Notes under the pieces: generated by a model
Told to the model about the DNA's origin: nothing
Databases searched by the model: none
What the model saw: the letters and a program-made list of their open reading frames with translations, nothing else
NCBI RefSeq assembly: GCF_019565505.1
Contig: NZ_CP067378.1
Span: forward strand, 620,001 to 684,000
Direction: 5' to 3'
Origin: Flavobacterium davisii
GTDB lineage: Bacteria; Bacteroidota; Bacteroidia; Flavobacteriales; Flavobacteriaceae
DNA: 64,000 nucleotides
Shown here: positions 39,803 through 62,537 of the stretch, one piece after another
Layout of the letters: the number at the start of each line of letters is the position of its first letter
How positions within the stretch are numbered: position 1 is the stretch's first letter
Program-made: the position numbers and the translations under genes

Positions 39803-39836
39803 TACCCCAAAATAGTTAAAATTCTATTTTGGGGTA
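39803..39836. terminator. Terminator of the TonB receptor
   Basis: A 13-bp perfect stem TACCCCAAAATAG/CTATTTTGGGGTA with loop TTAAAATT is followed by a T tract 24 bases after the receptor stop. Confidence 0.8.
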
Positions 39837-40067
39837 TTTTATTAAACCAATTGCTTAATAAACTTTACTGTGATAAAAACATAAAAATACCAAAATTTTA
39901 GAACAAGTTATCCTTCATCATGACCTTTTGATTTCCTTACAATAACAAATTTTATATTTTAATTTTACTGTAATAAAATATTTTTTTCATATTCCTAAAA
40001 AACAATTAATCCAGACCAAGAACAAAAGTTGGGGAGAATAATTTAAAAAAGAGATCTTTATCAAAAT

Positions 40068-40246
40068 TAAACCCAGATTCCGTATTAGACTTCGTTGTGA
40101 AACAAAATTTTTCAATAAATTCAAGTGCTCACGGAAAATTTTAGAAGAAGAAATAGTGAACTATTTTGATGATTAAAATTTGAGTACGTGCTTGAATTTG
40201 AAGAAAATAAAGTGGAATAGATTTCTAATGCGTAATCTGGATTAAA
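40068..40246. repeat. Palindromic ~180-bp repeat element, copy 2 (inverted)
   Basis: It begins ACCCAGATTCCGTATTAGA and ends TCTAATGCGTAATCTGG. Its interior is the reverse complement of copy 1 (31444-31652). TTAA flanks both ends. It interrupts the leader of the ISAon1-type element. Confidence 0.75.
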
Positions 40247-40334
40247 CACTACTATAAACCCTATAGATCTTTTAAAATTGATGCTTCCTGATACTATTTA
40301 AATTTTGAATTTACTGGAATATTACTTACCTTTA

Positions 40335-41411
40335 GGCATGCCAAAGAAAATCCAAATAGCAATAAAAGAAGATGTTGATTTTTTAGATAAATTACTAGTA
40401 AAGACATCTGGATCTTTGAAAAAAGACAGAATAAAGACTTTGATTCTAATTAAGAAAGGAAAATATGTTTTTTATAGTTCCATTGCTAAAAAATTAGGGA
40501 GAACCGAGAAGACTGTACGAGGTTGGGCACAGGAGTATCTGAAAAGCGGTATTTCTGAAATGTTAAGTGTTAGAAGTGGAGGAAATAATACAAAGAAAAT
40601 ATCTGAGAAAATGGCCAATGCTATTGAGCAGAAATTGAATGATCCAAAAACAACAATAACATCGTATGTTGAATTGTTGAAGATTCTCGAAAAAGAGCTT
40701 AACGAATCGGTTAATTATGGTGCTTTATATGCTCATTGCAAACGCAAGCATCAATCAAAATTGAAAGTTGCAAGAAAATCCCACTATAAAAAGGATGAAA
40801 ACGCAGAGGCGTTTTTTAAAAAAACCTTGAAAACAAATTTGAAGAGTGTAGAATTATTCTTAATAAAAATAACTTTGAATCTGTAAACCTCTATTTTCAG
40901 GATGAAAGTCGTTTCGGTTTGATTACAAAACAGAAAAGAGTTATTACCGCAAAAAGAATAAAAGCCATCGGTACTTATAAACATAGCTATCTTTATAATT
41001 GGCTCTGGGGAAGTTTTTCCCCCATAACAGGTGAGAGTTTTTGTATGACAACACAAAGTGTTTGCAAAGAATTATTTGTAAAATATCTGGAAGATTTCAG
41101 CAATCACAAGCCAACAGAGTTAAAGATTATGATAATTGATAATGCCGCATTTCATTCCACAAAGGATGTGATAATTCCTGACAATATATTTCTTTTGCCA
41201 ATTCCACCATATTGCCCAGAACTTAACCCTGCTGAGAAAATGTGGCAATGGATGAAAGATAAAATTGCAATGAAAATTTATGATACTTTAGACGACTTAA
41301 ACCAAAAAATGGAAGAATTGATTAAAATATCTGATGATAAAACAATTAAATCAATAACAGGCTATCCGTTTTACATGAATGCTTTTTACAGTGTTTTCAA
41401 AGTTTAAACGG
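40335..41411 (+). mobile_element. IS630-type insertion sequence
   Basis: The element is bounded by TA dinucleotides (40333-40334 and 41412-41413), the target duplicated by IS630/Tc1-mariner elements. It contains one transposase split by a frameshift. Removing it rejoins the ISAon1-type frame as LLEYYLPYDFLVDYFEI, allowing for one base of ambiguity. Confidence 0.7.
40338..41407 (+). CDS. IS630-family transposase (frameshifted)
   Basis: The N-terminal half (from ATG 40338) has an HTH segment SSIAKKLGRTEKTVRGWAQEYL. The C-terminal half holds the DDE catalytic residues: Asp in QDESRFGLITKQKR, Asp in IMIIDNAAFHS and Glu in ELNPAEKMWQWMKDK. The two halves are in different frames, with the shift near 40836-40880. 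Many IS630 members use a programmed -1 or +1 shift, so this could be natural. Given the assembly quality, an indel error is equally likely. Full-length family size (~350 residues). Confidence 0.8.
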
Positions 41412-41413
41412 TA

Positions 41414-42687
41414 TGATTTTCTAGTTGATTATTTTGAAATAATTTCAGTTGATAATTCACAAGAAAGCCTACATCTTTATTTTAAAGAAAAAGCAAAACA
41501 TCCAAAAGAGTTTGATCACACAGAGTTAGTCACCAAAGACTTAACAGATGAAATAACAATTCAAGATTTTCCACTAAGAGGAAAGTTTGTGTATTTACAA
41601 ACGTCGTCGTTGGACTAATAAAAACACAGGCGAGATAGCTAAAAGAGATTGGAATTTAGCAGCTAAAGGAACACGTATGACGCAAGAATTTGCGTCTTTT
41701 TAAAAGAAATTAATCGATAACACTGCTATAGATTCTCAAATCATTGGTAATTTCTTTGGAGTTAAGGGTGAAAAACTGCAAAGACAGTATAAAAAGCATT
41801 TGAGTTCCTTTGGTTCTTCGGAACCAAGAGAACATGCACATCAATAGATCGTTTATCCTCAAAATAGGGGGACACATTTATCTATTGATGAAGTAACTTT
41901 GTCTCAGGGTGAACTTTACACTATTGTAACCAACAAAAATTCAAAGGTAAAAAAGTTCCCTAGTAGCTATTATTGCCGGAACAAAAGCAGATCAAGTCAT
42001 AGAGCATATCAGTAAAATTGATCATAAAAAAAGAAGTTGTGTCAAAGAAATAACATTAAATATGGCTAACACTATAAAATTGATAGCTAAAAAATGTTTC
42101 CAAAAAGCAGTACAAATAACCGATAGATTCCATGTCCAAAAACTAGCCTTAGAAGCCTTACAAGAAATCAGAATCAAACACAGGTGGGAAGCTATAGATA
42201 AGGGAAATCAAGCCATCCTAAAAGCTAAATCACAAAACACATATTCCACAAGTTTTATCCAATGGTGATTCTCTAAAGCAATTATTAGCTAGATGCAGGT
42301 ATTTACTATATAAATCTCATGAAAATGGACCCTAAATCAACAAGAAAGAGCTGAAATTTTATTTGAACTTATACAGAGATAAAAACAGCATACCTTTTAT
42401 CTCAAGAATTAAGAAGGATCTACAACACCAATAACGATAAAAATATTGCAATGTTGAAATTAGCTCATTGGTATAGAAAAGTAGAAGAATCAGGATTTAA
42501 AAACTTCAATATTCTTCTAAATACAATAACAGTCAATTATCAATCAATACTAAACTATTTTGATAATAGAAGTACTAATGCAGCTGCTGAATTTTTTAAT
42601 GTAAAAATAAAAGCCTTTCGAAGTCAGTTTAAAGGGGTAAGAAATATCGATTTTTCCTTATTCAGATTGTCCAATCTTTTTGCCTAA
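41414..42687 (+). pseudogene. ISAon1-family transposase remnant
   Basis: Fragments in several frames follow the family order: FLVDYFEIISVDNSQESLHLYF, IQDFPLRGKFVYLQ, RRRWTNKNTGEIAKRDWNL, IGNFFGVKGEKLQRQYKKHL, GTHLSIDEVTLSQGELYTIV, ITDRFHVQKLALEALQEI, and near the end LNTITVNYQSILNYFDNR and FFNVKIKAFRSQF. At least four frameshifts and in-frame stops separate them. The missing first codons lie on the other side of the IS630 insertion. It is dead as an element. Confidence 0.8.
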
Positions 42688-42774
42688 TTCCCAACTTTTG
42701 TTGTTGATTCCACGGTAGCTTGCTACGCCCGCTCACGCGATGATTGCGGTATTCCATTAGCAATTTCTATAAAA

Positions 42775-42808
42775 CAAAAACCCCTCATCGTATAGATGAA
42801 GGGTTTTA
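42775..42808 (-). terminator. Terminator of rRNA operon 1
   Basis: On the minus strand a stem CCCTTCATC/GATGAGGGG is followed by a T tract a few bases after the 5S gene. Confidence 0.8.
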
Positions 42809-42811
42809 AAG

Positions 42812-42920
42812 AAAGGCAGCGATCTACTCTCCCACAATATGCAGTACCATCGACGCTGGCGGGCTTAACTTCTCTGTTCGAAATGGGAAGAGGTGAGCCC
42901 CGCCGCAATAACCACCTTAA
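42812..42920 (-). rRNA. 5S ribosomal RNA, operon 1
   Basis: The minus strand carries GGTGGTTATTGCGGCGGGGC and the conserved CCCATTTCGAACAGAGAAG loop segment, ending in GAGAGTAGATCGCTGCC. Its ends are approximate. It is the last gene of the 16S-Ile-Ala-23S-5S operon and is followed directly by the terminator. Confidence 0.9.
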
Positions 42921-43124
42921 GGTTTTAAAGGCATTAGCTAATAGCCATAAGCCACTAGTTTGTGCTTTTCCATTAAACTCTTGGCTTATGCCTTTTGCCT
43001 AATGGCTAATATTTTAACATATTGAGATAAATATTCAAATTTGTTTATAATCCTTTTTAGGTAAAGAAAGAATTTTACGCCCCACCTCGGCTCCTCCCCT
43101 TTGGGGAGGTTGGGTGGGGCCACA

Positions 43125-46025
<2,901 letters not shown>

Positions 46026-46238
46026 TTATTGTTTTCTTTATTCTTTTAGCCATTAGTCAATAGCCATAAGCCACTAGTGCCTATTGCTTTTTTACTAATC
46101 ACTAAAGATGTTCTTTCTACTTGTTTGTATGTTTATCTCAATATGTCAATGAACTTTGAGCCCCCTCCAGCTCCCCCGAAGGGGGAGAGCCGATTGCTCT
46201 GTGTCCCTCCCCTTTGGGAAGGTTAGGAGGGGCTGTTG

Positions 46239-46312
46239 TGGAGAATATCGGAGTCGAACCGATGACCTCCTGCGTGCAAGGCAGGCGCTCTAGCCAGCTG
46301 AGCTAATCCCCC
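46239..46312 (-). tRNA. tRNA-Ala (TGC), operon 1
   Basis: A 74-base cloverleaf read on the minus strand starts GGGGGATTAGCTCAGCTGG. Its anticodon loop is CTTGCAC (TGC), its T arm GGTTCGACTCC and its acceptor end ATTCTCCA. It lies in the 16S-23S spacer. Confidence 0.97.
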
Positions 46313-46424
46313 ATTGTCTATTTTGAATGTTGAATTATTTTTTTGAATTATTTTTCAAATTCATCATTTAAAATTTATAATTCAAAATTCGCTTCTAGAA
46401 TTTCCTTTTTATAACTTTAAATAG

Positions 46425-46498
46425 TAGTCCCGGGCAGACTCGAACTGCCGACCCCTACATTATCAGTGTAGTACTCTAACCAGCTGAGCTACGAGACT
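46425..46498 (-). tRNA. tRNA-Ile (GAT), operon 1
   Basis: A 74-base cloverleaf read on the minus strand starts AGTCTCGTAGCTCAGCTGG. Its anticodon loop is CTGATAA (GAT), its T arm CAGTTCGAGTCTG and its acceptor end CGGGACTA. It lies between 16S and tRNA-Ala. Confidence 0.97.
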
Positions 46499-46593
46499 CT
46501 GTATTTTAAGCCTTTTCTTTTTTTTGAATTAACAGCGAGAGTAAGATTTTAATTTAAATTTAATTTTAAATCACATCCTTTTTTTTGTCTCTA

Positions 46594-48107
<1,514 letters not shown>

Positions 48108-48275
48108 TATATCTTTTGTAACCCTAAGGTTAAATATTATGGACAAAGAATGCTAGTTTTCTTACTCTCTTAAATTTTATTGTTTTAATATCTCTATTAA
48201 AACGTGCTGTCAATCCAATATGTCTATGAACTTTTTATTCTTATTTTCGCTTTTGACTTAGCGTCTTAGCGGGTG

Positions 48276-48306
48276 CAAAGATAGTGTTTCTTTTAGTATT
48301 TCCAAG
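48276..48306 (-). promoter_or_regulatory. rRNA operon 1 promoter
   Basis: On the minus strand TTGG (complement of 48302-48305), an 18-base spacer and TATCTTTG (complement of 48276-48283) match the Bacteroidota -33/-7 pattern. The initially transcribed sequence is CACCCGCTAAGACGC. It lies about 170 bases before 16S. Confidence 0.75.
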
Positions 48307-48382
48307 GGTTTTCTTATTTTTTTTCAAAAATTTTAAAATTCTTGGTTTTCAATCTATTTAGGAACTTTTGTACTTTGCGAGG

Positions 48383-48409
48383 ATAAAAAATCCCCTGATC
48401 TACAGGGGA
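48383..48409 (-). terminator. Terminator of rRNA operon 2
   Basis: On the minus strand, TCCCCTGTAGATCAGGGGA followed by six T residues lies about 35 bases after 5S of operon 2. Confidence 0.85.
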
Positions 48410-48443
48410 ATTTTATGTCGATTCCAACTATTTTGGAATAAAG

Positions 48444-48552
48444 AAAGGCAGCGATCTACTCTCCCACAATATGCAGTACCATCGACGCTGGCGGGCTTAA
48501 CTTCTCTGTTCGAAATGGGAAGAGGTGAGCCCCGCCGCAATAACCACCTTAA
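48444..48552 (-). rRNA. 5S ribosomal RNA, operon 2
   Basis: Identical to the 5S of operon 1 over its length. Only the sequence downstream (terminator) differs. Confidence 0.9.
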
Positions 48553-48732
48553 GGTTTTAAAGGCATTAGCTAATAGCCATAAGCCACTAGTTTGTGCTTT
48601 TCCATTAAACTCTTGGCTTATGCCTTTTGCCTAATGGCTAATATTTTAACATATTGAGATAAATATTCAATTTAGAAAGAATTTTACGCCCCACCTGGCT
48701 CCTCCCCTTTGGGGAGGTTGGGTGGGGCTACA

Positions 48733-51599
<2,867 letters not shown>

Positions 51600-51812
51600 T
51601 TATTGTTTTCTTTATTCTTTTAGCCATTAGTCAATAGCCATAAGCCACTAGTGCCTATTGCTTTTTTACTAATCACTAAAGATGTTCTTTCTACTTGTTT
51701 GTATGTTTATCTCAATATGTCAATGAACTTTGAGCCCCCTCCAGCTCCCCCGAAGGGGGAGAGCCGATTGCTCTGTGTCCCTCCCCTTTGGGAAGGTTAG
51801 GAGGGGCTGTTG

Positions 51813-51886
51813 TGGAGAATATCGGAGTCGAACCGATGACCTCCTGCGTGCAAGGCAGGCGCTCTAGCCAGCTGAGCTAATCCCCC
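51813..51886 (-). tRNA. tRNA-Ala (TGC), operon 2
   Basis: Identical to the tRNA-Ala of operon 1, with the same TGC anticodon and spacer position. Confidence 0.97.
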
Positions 51887-51998
51887 ATTGTCTATTTTGA
51901 ATGTTGAATTATTTTTTTGAATTATTTTTCAAATTCATCATTTAAAATTTATAATTCAAAATTCGCTTCTAGAATTTCCTTTTTATAACTTTAAATAG

Positions 51999-52072
51999 TA
52001 GTCCCGGGCAGACTCGAACTGCCGACCCCTACATTATCAGTGTAGTACTCTAACCAGCTGAGCTACGAGACT
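51999..52072 (-). tRNA. tRNA-Ile (GAT), operon 2
   Basis: Identical to the tRNA-Ile of operon 1, with a GAT anticodon. Confidence 0.97.
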
Positions 52073-52167
52073 CTGTATTTTAAGCCTTTTCTTTTTTTTG
52101 AATTAACAGCGAGAGTAAGATTTTAATTTAAATTTAATTTTAAATCACATCCTTTTTTTTGTCTCTA

Positions 52168-53684
<1,517 letters not shown>

Positions 53685-53852
53685 TATATCTTTTGTAACC
53701 CTAAGGTTAAATATTATGGACAAAGAATGCTAGTTTTCTTACTCTCTTAAATTTTATTGTTTTAATATCTCTATTAAAACGTGCTGTCAATCCAATATGT
53801 CTATGAACTTTTTATTCTTATTTTCGCTTTTGACTTAGCGTCTTAGCGGGTG

Positions 53853-53883
53853 CAAAGATAGTGTTTCTTTTAGTATTTCCAAG
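53853..53883 (-). promoter_or_regulatory. rRNA operon 2 promoter
   Basis: Same TTGG - 18 bp - TATCTTTG arrangement as operon 1. The whole spacer between operons 2 and 3 equals that between 1 and 2. Confidence 0.75.
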
Positions 53884-53959
53884 GGTTTTCTTATTTTTTT
53901 TCAAAAATTTTAAAATTCTTGGTTTTCAATCTATTTAGGAACTTTTGTACTTTGCGAGG

Positions 53960-53986
53960 ATAAAAAATCCCCTGATCTACAGGGGA
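53960..53986 (-). terminator. Terminator of rRNA operon 3
   Basis: Same TCCCCTG-loop-CAGGGGA hairpin plus T tract as behind operon 2. Confidence 0.85.
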
Positions 53987-54020
53987 ATTTTATGTCGATT
54001 CCAACTATTTTGGAATAAAG

Positions 54021-54129
54021 AAAGGCAGCGATCTACTCTCCCACAATATGCAGTACCATCGACGCTGGCGGGCTTAACTTCTCTGTTCGAAATGGGAAGA
54101 GGTGAGCCCCGCCGCAATAACCACCTTAA
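54021..54129 (-). rRNA. 5S ribosomal RNA, operon 3
   Basis: Identical to the other two 5S genes. Confidence 0.9.
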
Positions 54130-54309
54130 GGTTTTAAAGGCATTAGCTAATAGCCATAAGCCACTAGTTTGTGCTTTTCCATTAAACTCTTGGCTTATGC
54201 CTTTTGCCTAATGGCTAATATTTTAACATATTGAGATAAATATTCAATTTAGAAAGAATTTTACGCCCCACCTGGCTCCTCCCCTTTGGGGAGGTTGGGT
54301 GGGGCTACA

Positions 54310-57210
<2,901 letters not shown>

Positions 57211-57423
57211 TTATTGTTTTCTTTATTCTTTTAGCCATTAGTCAATAGCCATAAGCCACTAGTGCCTATTGCTTTTTTACTAATCACTAAAGATGTTCTT
57301 TCTACTTGTTTGTATGTTTATCTCAATATGTCAATGAACTTTGAGCCCCCTCCAGCTCCCCCGAAGGGGGAGAGCCGATTGCTCTGTGTTCCTCCCCTTT
57401 GGGAAGGTTAGGAGGGGCTGTTG

Positions 57424-57497
57424 TGGAGAATATCGGAGTCGAACCGATGACCTCCTGCGTGCAAGGCAGGCGCTCTAGCCAGCTGAGCTAATCCCCC
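57424..57497 (-). tRNA. tRNA-Ala (TGC), operon 3
   Basis: Identical to the tRNA-Ala of operons 1 and 2. Confidence 0.97.
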
Positions 57498-57609
57498 ATT
57501 GTCTATTTTGAATGTTGAATTATTTTTTTGAATTATTTTTCAAATTCATCATTTAAAATTTATAATTCAAAATTCGCTTCTAGAATTTCCTTTTTATAAC
57601 TTTAAATAG

Positions 57610-57683
57610 TAGTCCCGGGCAGACTCGAACTGCCGACCCCTACATTATCAGTGTAGTACTCTAACCAGCTGAGCTACGAGACT
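57610..57683 (-). tRNA. tRNA-Ile (GAT), operon 3
   Basis: Identical to the tRNA-Ile of operons 1 and 2. Confidence 0.97.
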
Positions 57684-57777
57684 CTGTATTTTAAGCCTTT
57701 TCTTTTTTTTGAATTAACAGCGAGAGTAAGATTTTAATTTAAATTTAATTTTAAATCACATCCTTTTTTTGTCTCTA

Positions 57778-59291
<1,514 letters not shown>

Positions 59292-59460
59292 TATATCTTT
59301 TGTAACCCTAAGGTTAAATATTGTGGACAAAGAATGCTAGTTTTCTTACTCTCTTAAATTTTATTGTTTTAATATCTCTATTAAAACGTGCTGTCAATCC
59401 AATATGTCTATGAACTTTTTATTCTTATTTTTCGCTTTTGACTTAGCGTCTTAGCGGGTG

Positions 59461-59490
59461 CAAAGGTAAAAATTCTTTTTAAATTCGCAA
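59461..59490 (-). promoter_or_regulatory. rRNA operon 3 promoter P2
   Basis: On the minus strand TTGC (complement near 59487-59490), a 19-base spacer and TACCTTTG (complement of 59461-59468), followed by CACCCGC as in the other rRNA promoters. Confidence 0.65.
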
Positions 59491-59571
59491 GACTTTTTTT
59501 GAAAACTTTTTTTGAAGTAAGCTTCTAAAAATGTCTTAACAATAACTTAATGAACTTCGCTGTTGCGGGTG

Positions 59572-59579
59572 CAAAGATA
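59572..59579 (-). promoter_or_regulatory. rRNA operon 3 upstream promoter P1 (-7 box)
   Basis: TATCTTTG followed by the same CACCCGCAAC start region lies 111 bases upstream of P2. A -33 box is not clear. It gives the outermost operon a second promoter. Confidence 0.5.
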
Positions 59580-59599
59580 CGCTCGTTTTTTTCTTTTTC

Positions 59600-60257
59600 C
59601 TAGTGTTTTGTCTTATTTTTTTAGTTTTTTATTTTAATTGCTGTTTATCAAATAGTTATCTATTACTCCCTTTGTATTATTTTATAGTCCTTTAATTTGT
59701 TTGGTTGTTTTTCGAGTCTTGTTATTTTTTTAAACAACATAAGTTCGACATAAGAAACATTGATTTTTAGCATATTACATAGAATCTTTGTGCTTCCGTT
59801 AATGTTTTCTTTGTCTTTTTCGTCGTATAGCTATTACATAAAGTATTACACAAAGTTCCTCAAAGAAATATGAAAGAACTGTTTATTAGCAAGTTAAAAG
59901 TTTCTTAAGTCGAACTCACGTTAAATAGGTAATGGATTTTTATTTTATTTACTTGTTTGGGCGGAGTTTGATTTTACAAAGGGATATAAGTAATAGATAA
60001 CGAATCGAATGGAAAATATTTTAAAACGACTGTGTTCTTGAAAGTTTTTATAAACTGAAGAGTTTTAATTTATTTCAAAATTAACAAAGAAACAGGTGAC
60101 AAAAAGTAAATTTTAAAATATCTAACCAGTTGTTCTAATACTAAAAGAAGTATATAGCTGATTATTTAGATTGATTTCTTTATCTGTTTATTTTGTTTTG
60201 GCATCTCTTAACCCAAAGTACGAGATTTCTTTTGATCACCTTATTTCTTTTTATTAT
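59600..60257. other. AT-rich spacer without recognisable gene
   Basis: No ORF with coding character is visible on either strand. A short CACAAAGTTCCTCAAAG motif near 59850 also occurs near 34975 and belongs to the dispersed spacer repeats. I see nothing else. Confidence 0.6.
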
Positions 60258-60968
60258 CTATTTTTGTAATTCGGGATGTCTTTCTTTATATTCTTTTACT
60301 TTTTGACGCCAACTTTTTTGAAGTTCGCTATAATTATGTCCTAATTTAGATTCTTGTGACACTAATCTCCCATCTATAAAGGAGCGATATAGAACGCTTT
60401 CTATAAGGTAATCTTCTGCAACTAAATCGGGTTCATATTTGGTTTTTAGATTTATATCAAATAGACTAGCTGTATTGTTAGCCCAAAAGGCTTTCCATCC
60501 ACTTTTTAATTCAGATATTAGATCATAGGTAGTAACTCCTGTTTGACGATGTATTAGTTTTACTAAAATTTGTCCATCTTTTCTACTTAATTTTTTTAAT
60601 TGTTCTTCAAATTCTTCTGTTAAAAATTTTTCAACTAATTTGAAATATTTTTTTTTATCGCGTTCTGATTTTAAAAGTTTCATTCCGTTATTAAGTGCCA
60701 CTAATCTATCTGCTGCAATCTTGGCATAGGGATAGGTTCTCATTACGCGTCGTTTTAGAATCATGAAGCGTTTTCTTTCTTCTTCGCTTTTAAAGTTATA
60801 TGCTCTGTTTGTTACTAAGACTTCTTCTAATTGATAAGAGACTTGTGCTATGGTATCTTTTATATCTAACTTTTTTTCAATTTCTGTAGAATCTATTTTT
60901 ACTTCTTGAGCTGTAACTGCTATTACAGAGAAAAACAGAAATACTATGGCTGTGTTATATTTGTGCAT
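60258..60968 (-). CDS. DUF4294-domain protein
   Basis: A 236-residue protein with an N-terminal signal peptide (TAIVFLFFSVIAVTAQ), so it is exported to the periplasm or outer membrane. The conserved DUF4294 core begins LEEVLVTNRAYNFKSEEERKR and continues with RRVMRTYPYAKIAADRLVALN, KKYFKLVEKFLTEEFEEQLK and LIHRQTGVTTYDLISELKSG. The family is restricted to Bacteroidota and has no known activity. It is divergent from the M42 peptidase, 80 bases apart. Confidence 0.88.
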   Translation of the reverse strand: MHKYNTAIVFLFFSVIAVTAQEVKIDSTEIEKKLDIKDTIAQVSYQLEEVLVTNRAYNFKSEEERKRFMILKRRVMRTYPYAKIAADRLVALNNGMKLLKSERDKKKYFKLVEKFLTEEFEEQLKKLSRKDGQILVKLIHRQTGVTTYDLISELKSGWKAFWANNTASLFDINLKTKYEPDLVAEDYLIESVLYRSFIDGRLVSQESKLGHNYSELQKSWRQKVKEYKERHPELQK

Positions 60969-61048
60969 TGAATTTTATTTTTGCTCAAAATTATACATTT
61001 ATTCTACAAGTGTTACTCCATTTTTTTATTTTAGCAAAAATTTTTTTT

Positions 61049-62136
61049 ATGAATACTGAAACAATATTAAATGATCTTTCTATAGACTTTTTAGGGCATT
61101 ATTTGAACAATGCTTCTCCTACGGGATATGAAAGTGAAGGGCAAAAGATTTGGATGGATTATCTTAAACCTTATGTGGATACGTTCATTACGGATACATA
61201 CGGAACAGCTGTCGGAATTATAAATCCGGACGCTCCTTATAAGGTGGTCATAGAGGGACACAGTGACGAAATATCTTGGTATGTAAATTATATTACGGAG
61301 GATGGTTTGATATATGTGATTCGTAATGGTGGTTCTGATCATCAAATTGCTCCTTCAAAAGGGTAAATATCCATACTAAAAATGGTATTATTAAAGGTGT
61401 TTTTGGCTGGCCTGCAATTCATACACGCGGAAGGGGCAAGGAAGAAAGTGCTACCTTACATAATATTTTTATAGATTGTGGATGTAATAGCAAAGAGGAG
61501 GTTGAGGCATTAGGTGTACATGTTGGATGTGTTATTACCTACCCTGATGAGTTTATGGTTTTAAATAAGAACAAATTTGTCTGCCGTGCTATAGATAACA
61601 GAATGGGAGGGTTTATGATAGCTGAAGTAGCTCGTTTACTAAAAGAGAATAACAAAAAGCTTCCTTTTGGATTGTATATAGTAAATTCTGTACAGGAAGA
61701 GATTGGATTACGTGGTGCTGAGATGATTACACAGACTATTAAGCCGAATGTTGCAATTGTAACGGATGTATGTCATGATACGACGACTCCTATGATTGAT
61801 AAAAAAATTGAAGGTGATTTAAAAATGGGTCGTGGTCCTGTTATTGCTTATGCTCCTGCTGTACAGAATAAATTAAGGGAATTGATTGTTGATACCGCAA
61901 TAGAAAAGGAAATTCCTTTTCAAAGACATGCTAGCTCTAGAGTAACTGGAACTGATACGGATGCTTTTGCTTATAGTAATGGTGGAGTGGCATCTGCATT
62001 GATTTCTTTACCATTACGTTATATGCACACAACGGTAGAAATGGTACATCGGGAGGATGTAGAAAACGTTATAAAACTAATCTATGAAAGTCTTTTAAAA
62101 ATTGAAAACAACGAAAGTTTTTCATATTTTAAATAA
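61049..62136 (+). CDS. M42-family metallopeptidase (frameshifted in assembly)
   Basis: The N-terminal part reads YLNNASPTGYESEGQKIW and VVIEGHSDEISWYV, with the first metal ligand in the GHxDE motif. After a shift near 61362 the frame continues GVFGWPAIHTRGRGKEE, then CRAIDNRMGGFMIAEVARLL (Asp-Asn ligand), NSVQEEIGLRGAEM (catalytic Glu pair), VTDVCHDT and the late histidine in MHTTVEMVHREDV. About 362 residues, typical of M42 aminopeptidases (glutamyl or deblocking type). ATG 61049 is chosen because the family begins there. The upstream frame would read through the divergent promoter region. Confidence 0.85.
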
Positions 62137-62214
62137 AATCTAAATCTACTCTTAAAAAGAGGATGTTTTTTTTGGAGTAGATTTTTTTATACTATTTTAA
62201 TTCTATATATTTCC

Positions 62215-62390
62215 TTAAACCTAAATTTCGCATTAGAATTTTATTTTGCTTTATTTTTATTCAAATTCAAGTAGGTACTTAAATTTTAATCATCAAAATA
62301 GTGCTTTATTTATTTTTCTAAAATTTTCCGTGATCACTTGAATTTATTCATTTTTTTCACAACGGAGTCTAATGCGAAATTTGGATTAAA
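62215..62390. repeat. Palindromic ~175-bp repeat element, copy 3
   Basis: It begins ACCTAAATTTCGCATTAGAA and ends TCTAATGCGAAATTTGG with TTAA flanks. Its interior matches copy 1 in the same orientation but is more diverged. It fills most of the gene-free stretch 62137-62537, where a T-rich hairpin region after the peptidase is the only other structure. Confidence 0.7.
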
Positions 62391-62537
62391 ATGAGGTGGT
62401 CTCAACTTGATTGTAAAATGGTCTTCCTTTCTCGTATTTGATCTTTTTATTTTGTAATCTTACTTAAAATCTGGAAGAAAAATCTTTGTTTTTCGCCTTT
62501 ACCATAAAAGATTTAACCACTTGAATATAACTTTTAT

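Larger units (their letters stand above)
40019..42700 (+). mobile_element. Degenerate ISAon1-type element with nested insertions
   Basis: The left end contains AACAAAAGTTGGGGAGAA near 40021. The right end reads TTCCCAACTTTTGTT near 42690, its inverted partner. Between them lie a palindromic repeat (40068-40246), the first codons of the transposase (LLEYYLP, ~40308-40331), an IS630-type element, and the degraded rest of the transposase. The element is inactive. Confidence 0.65.
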
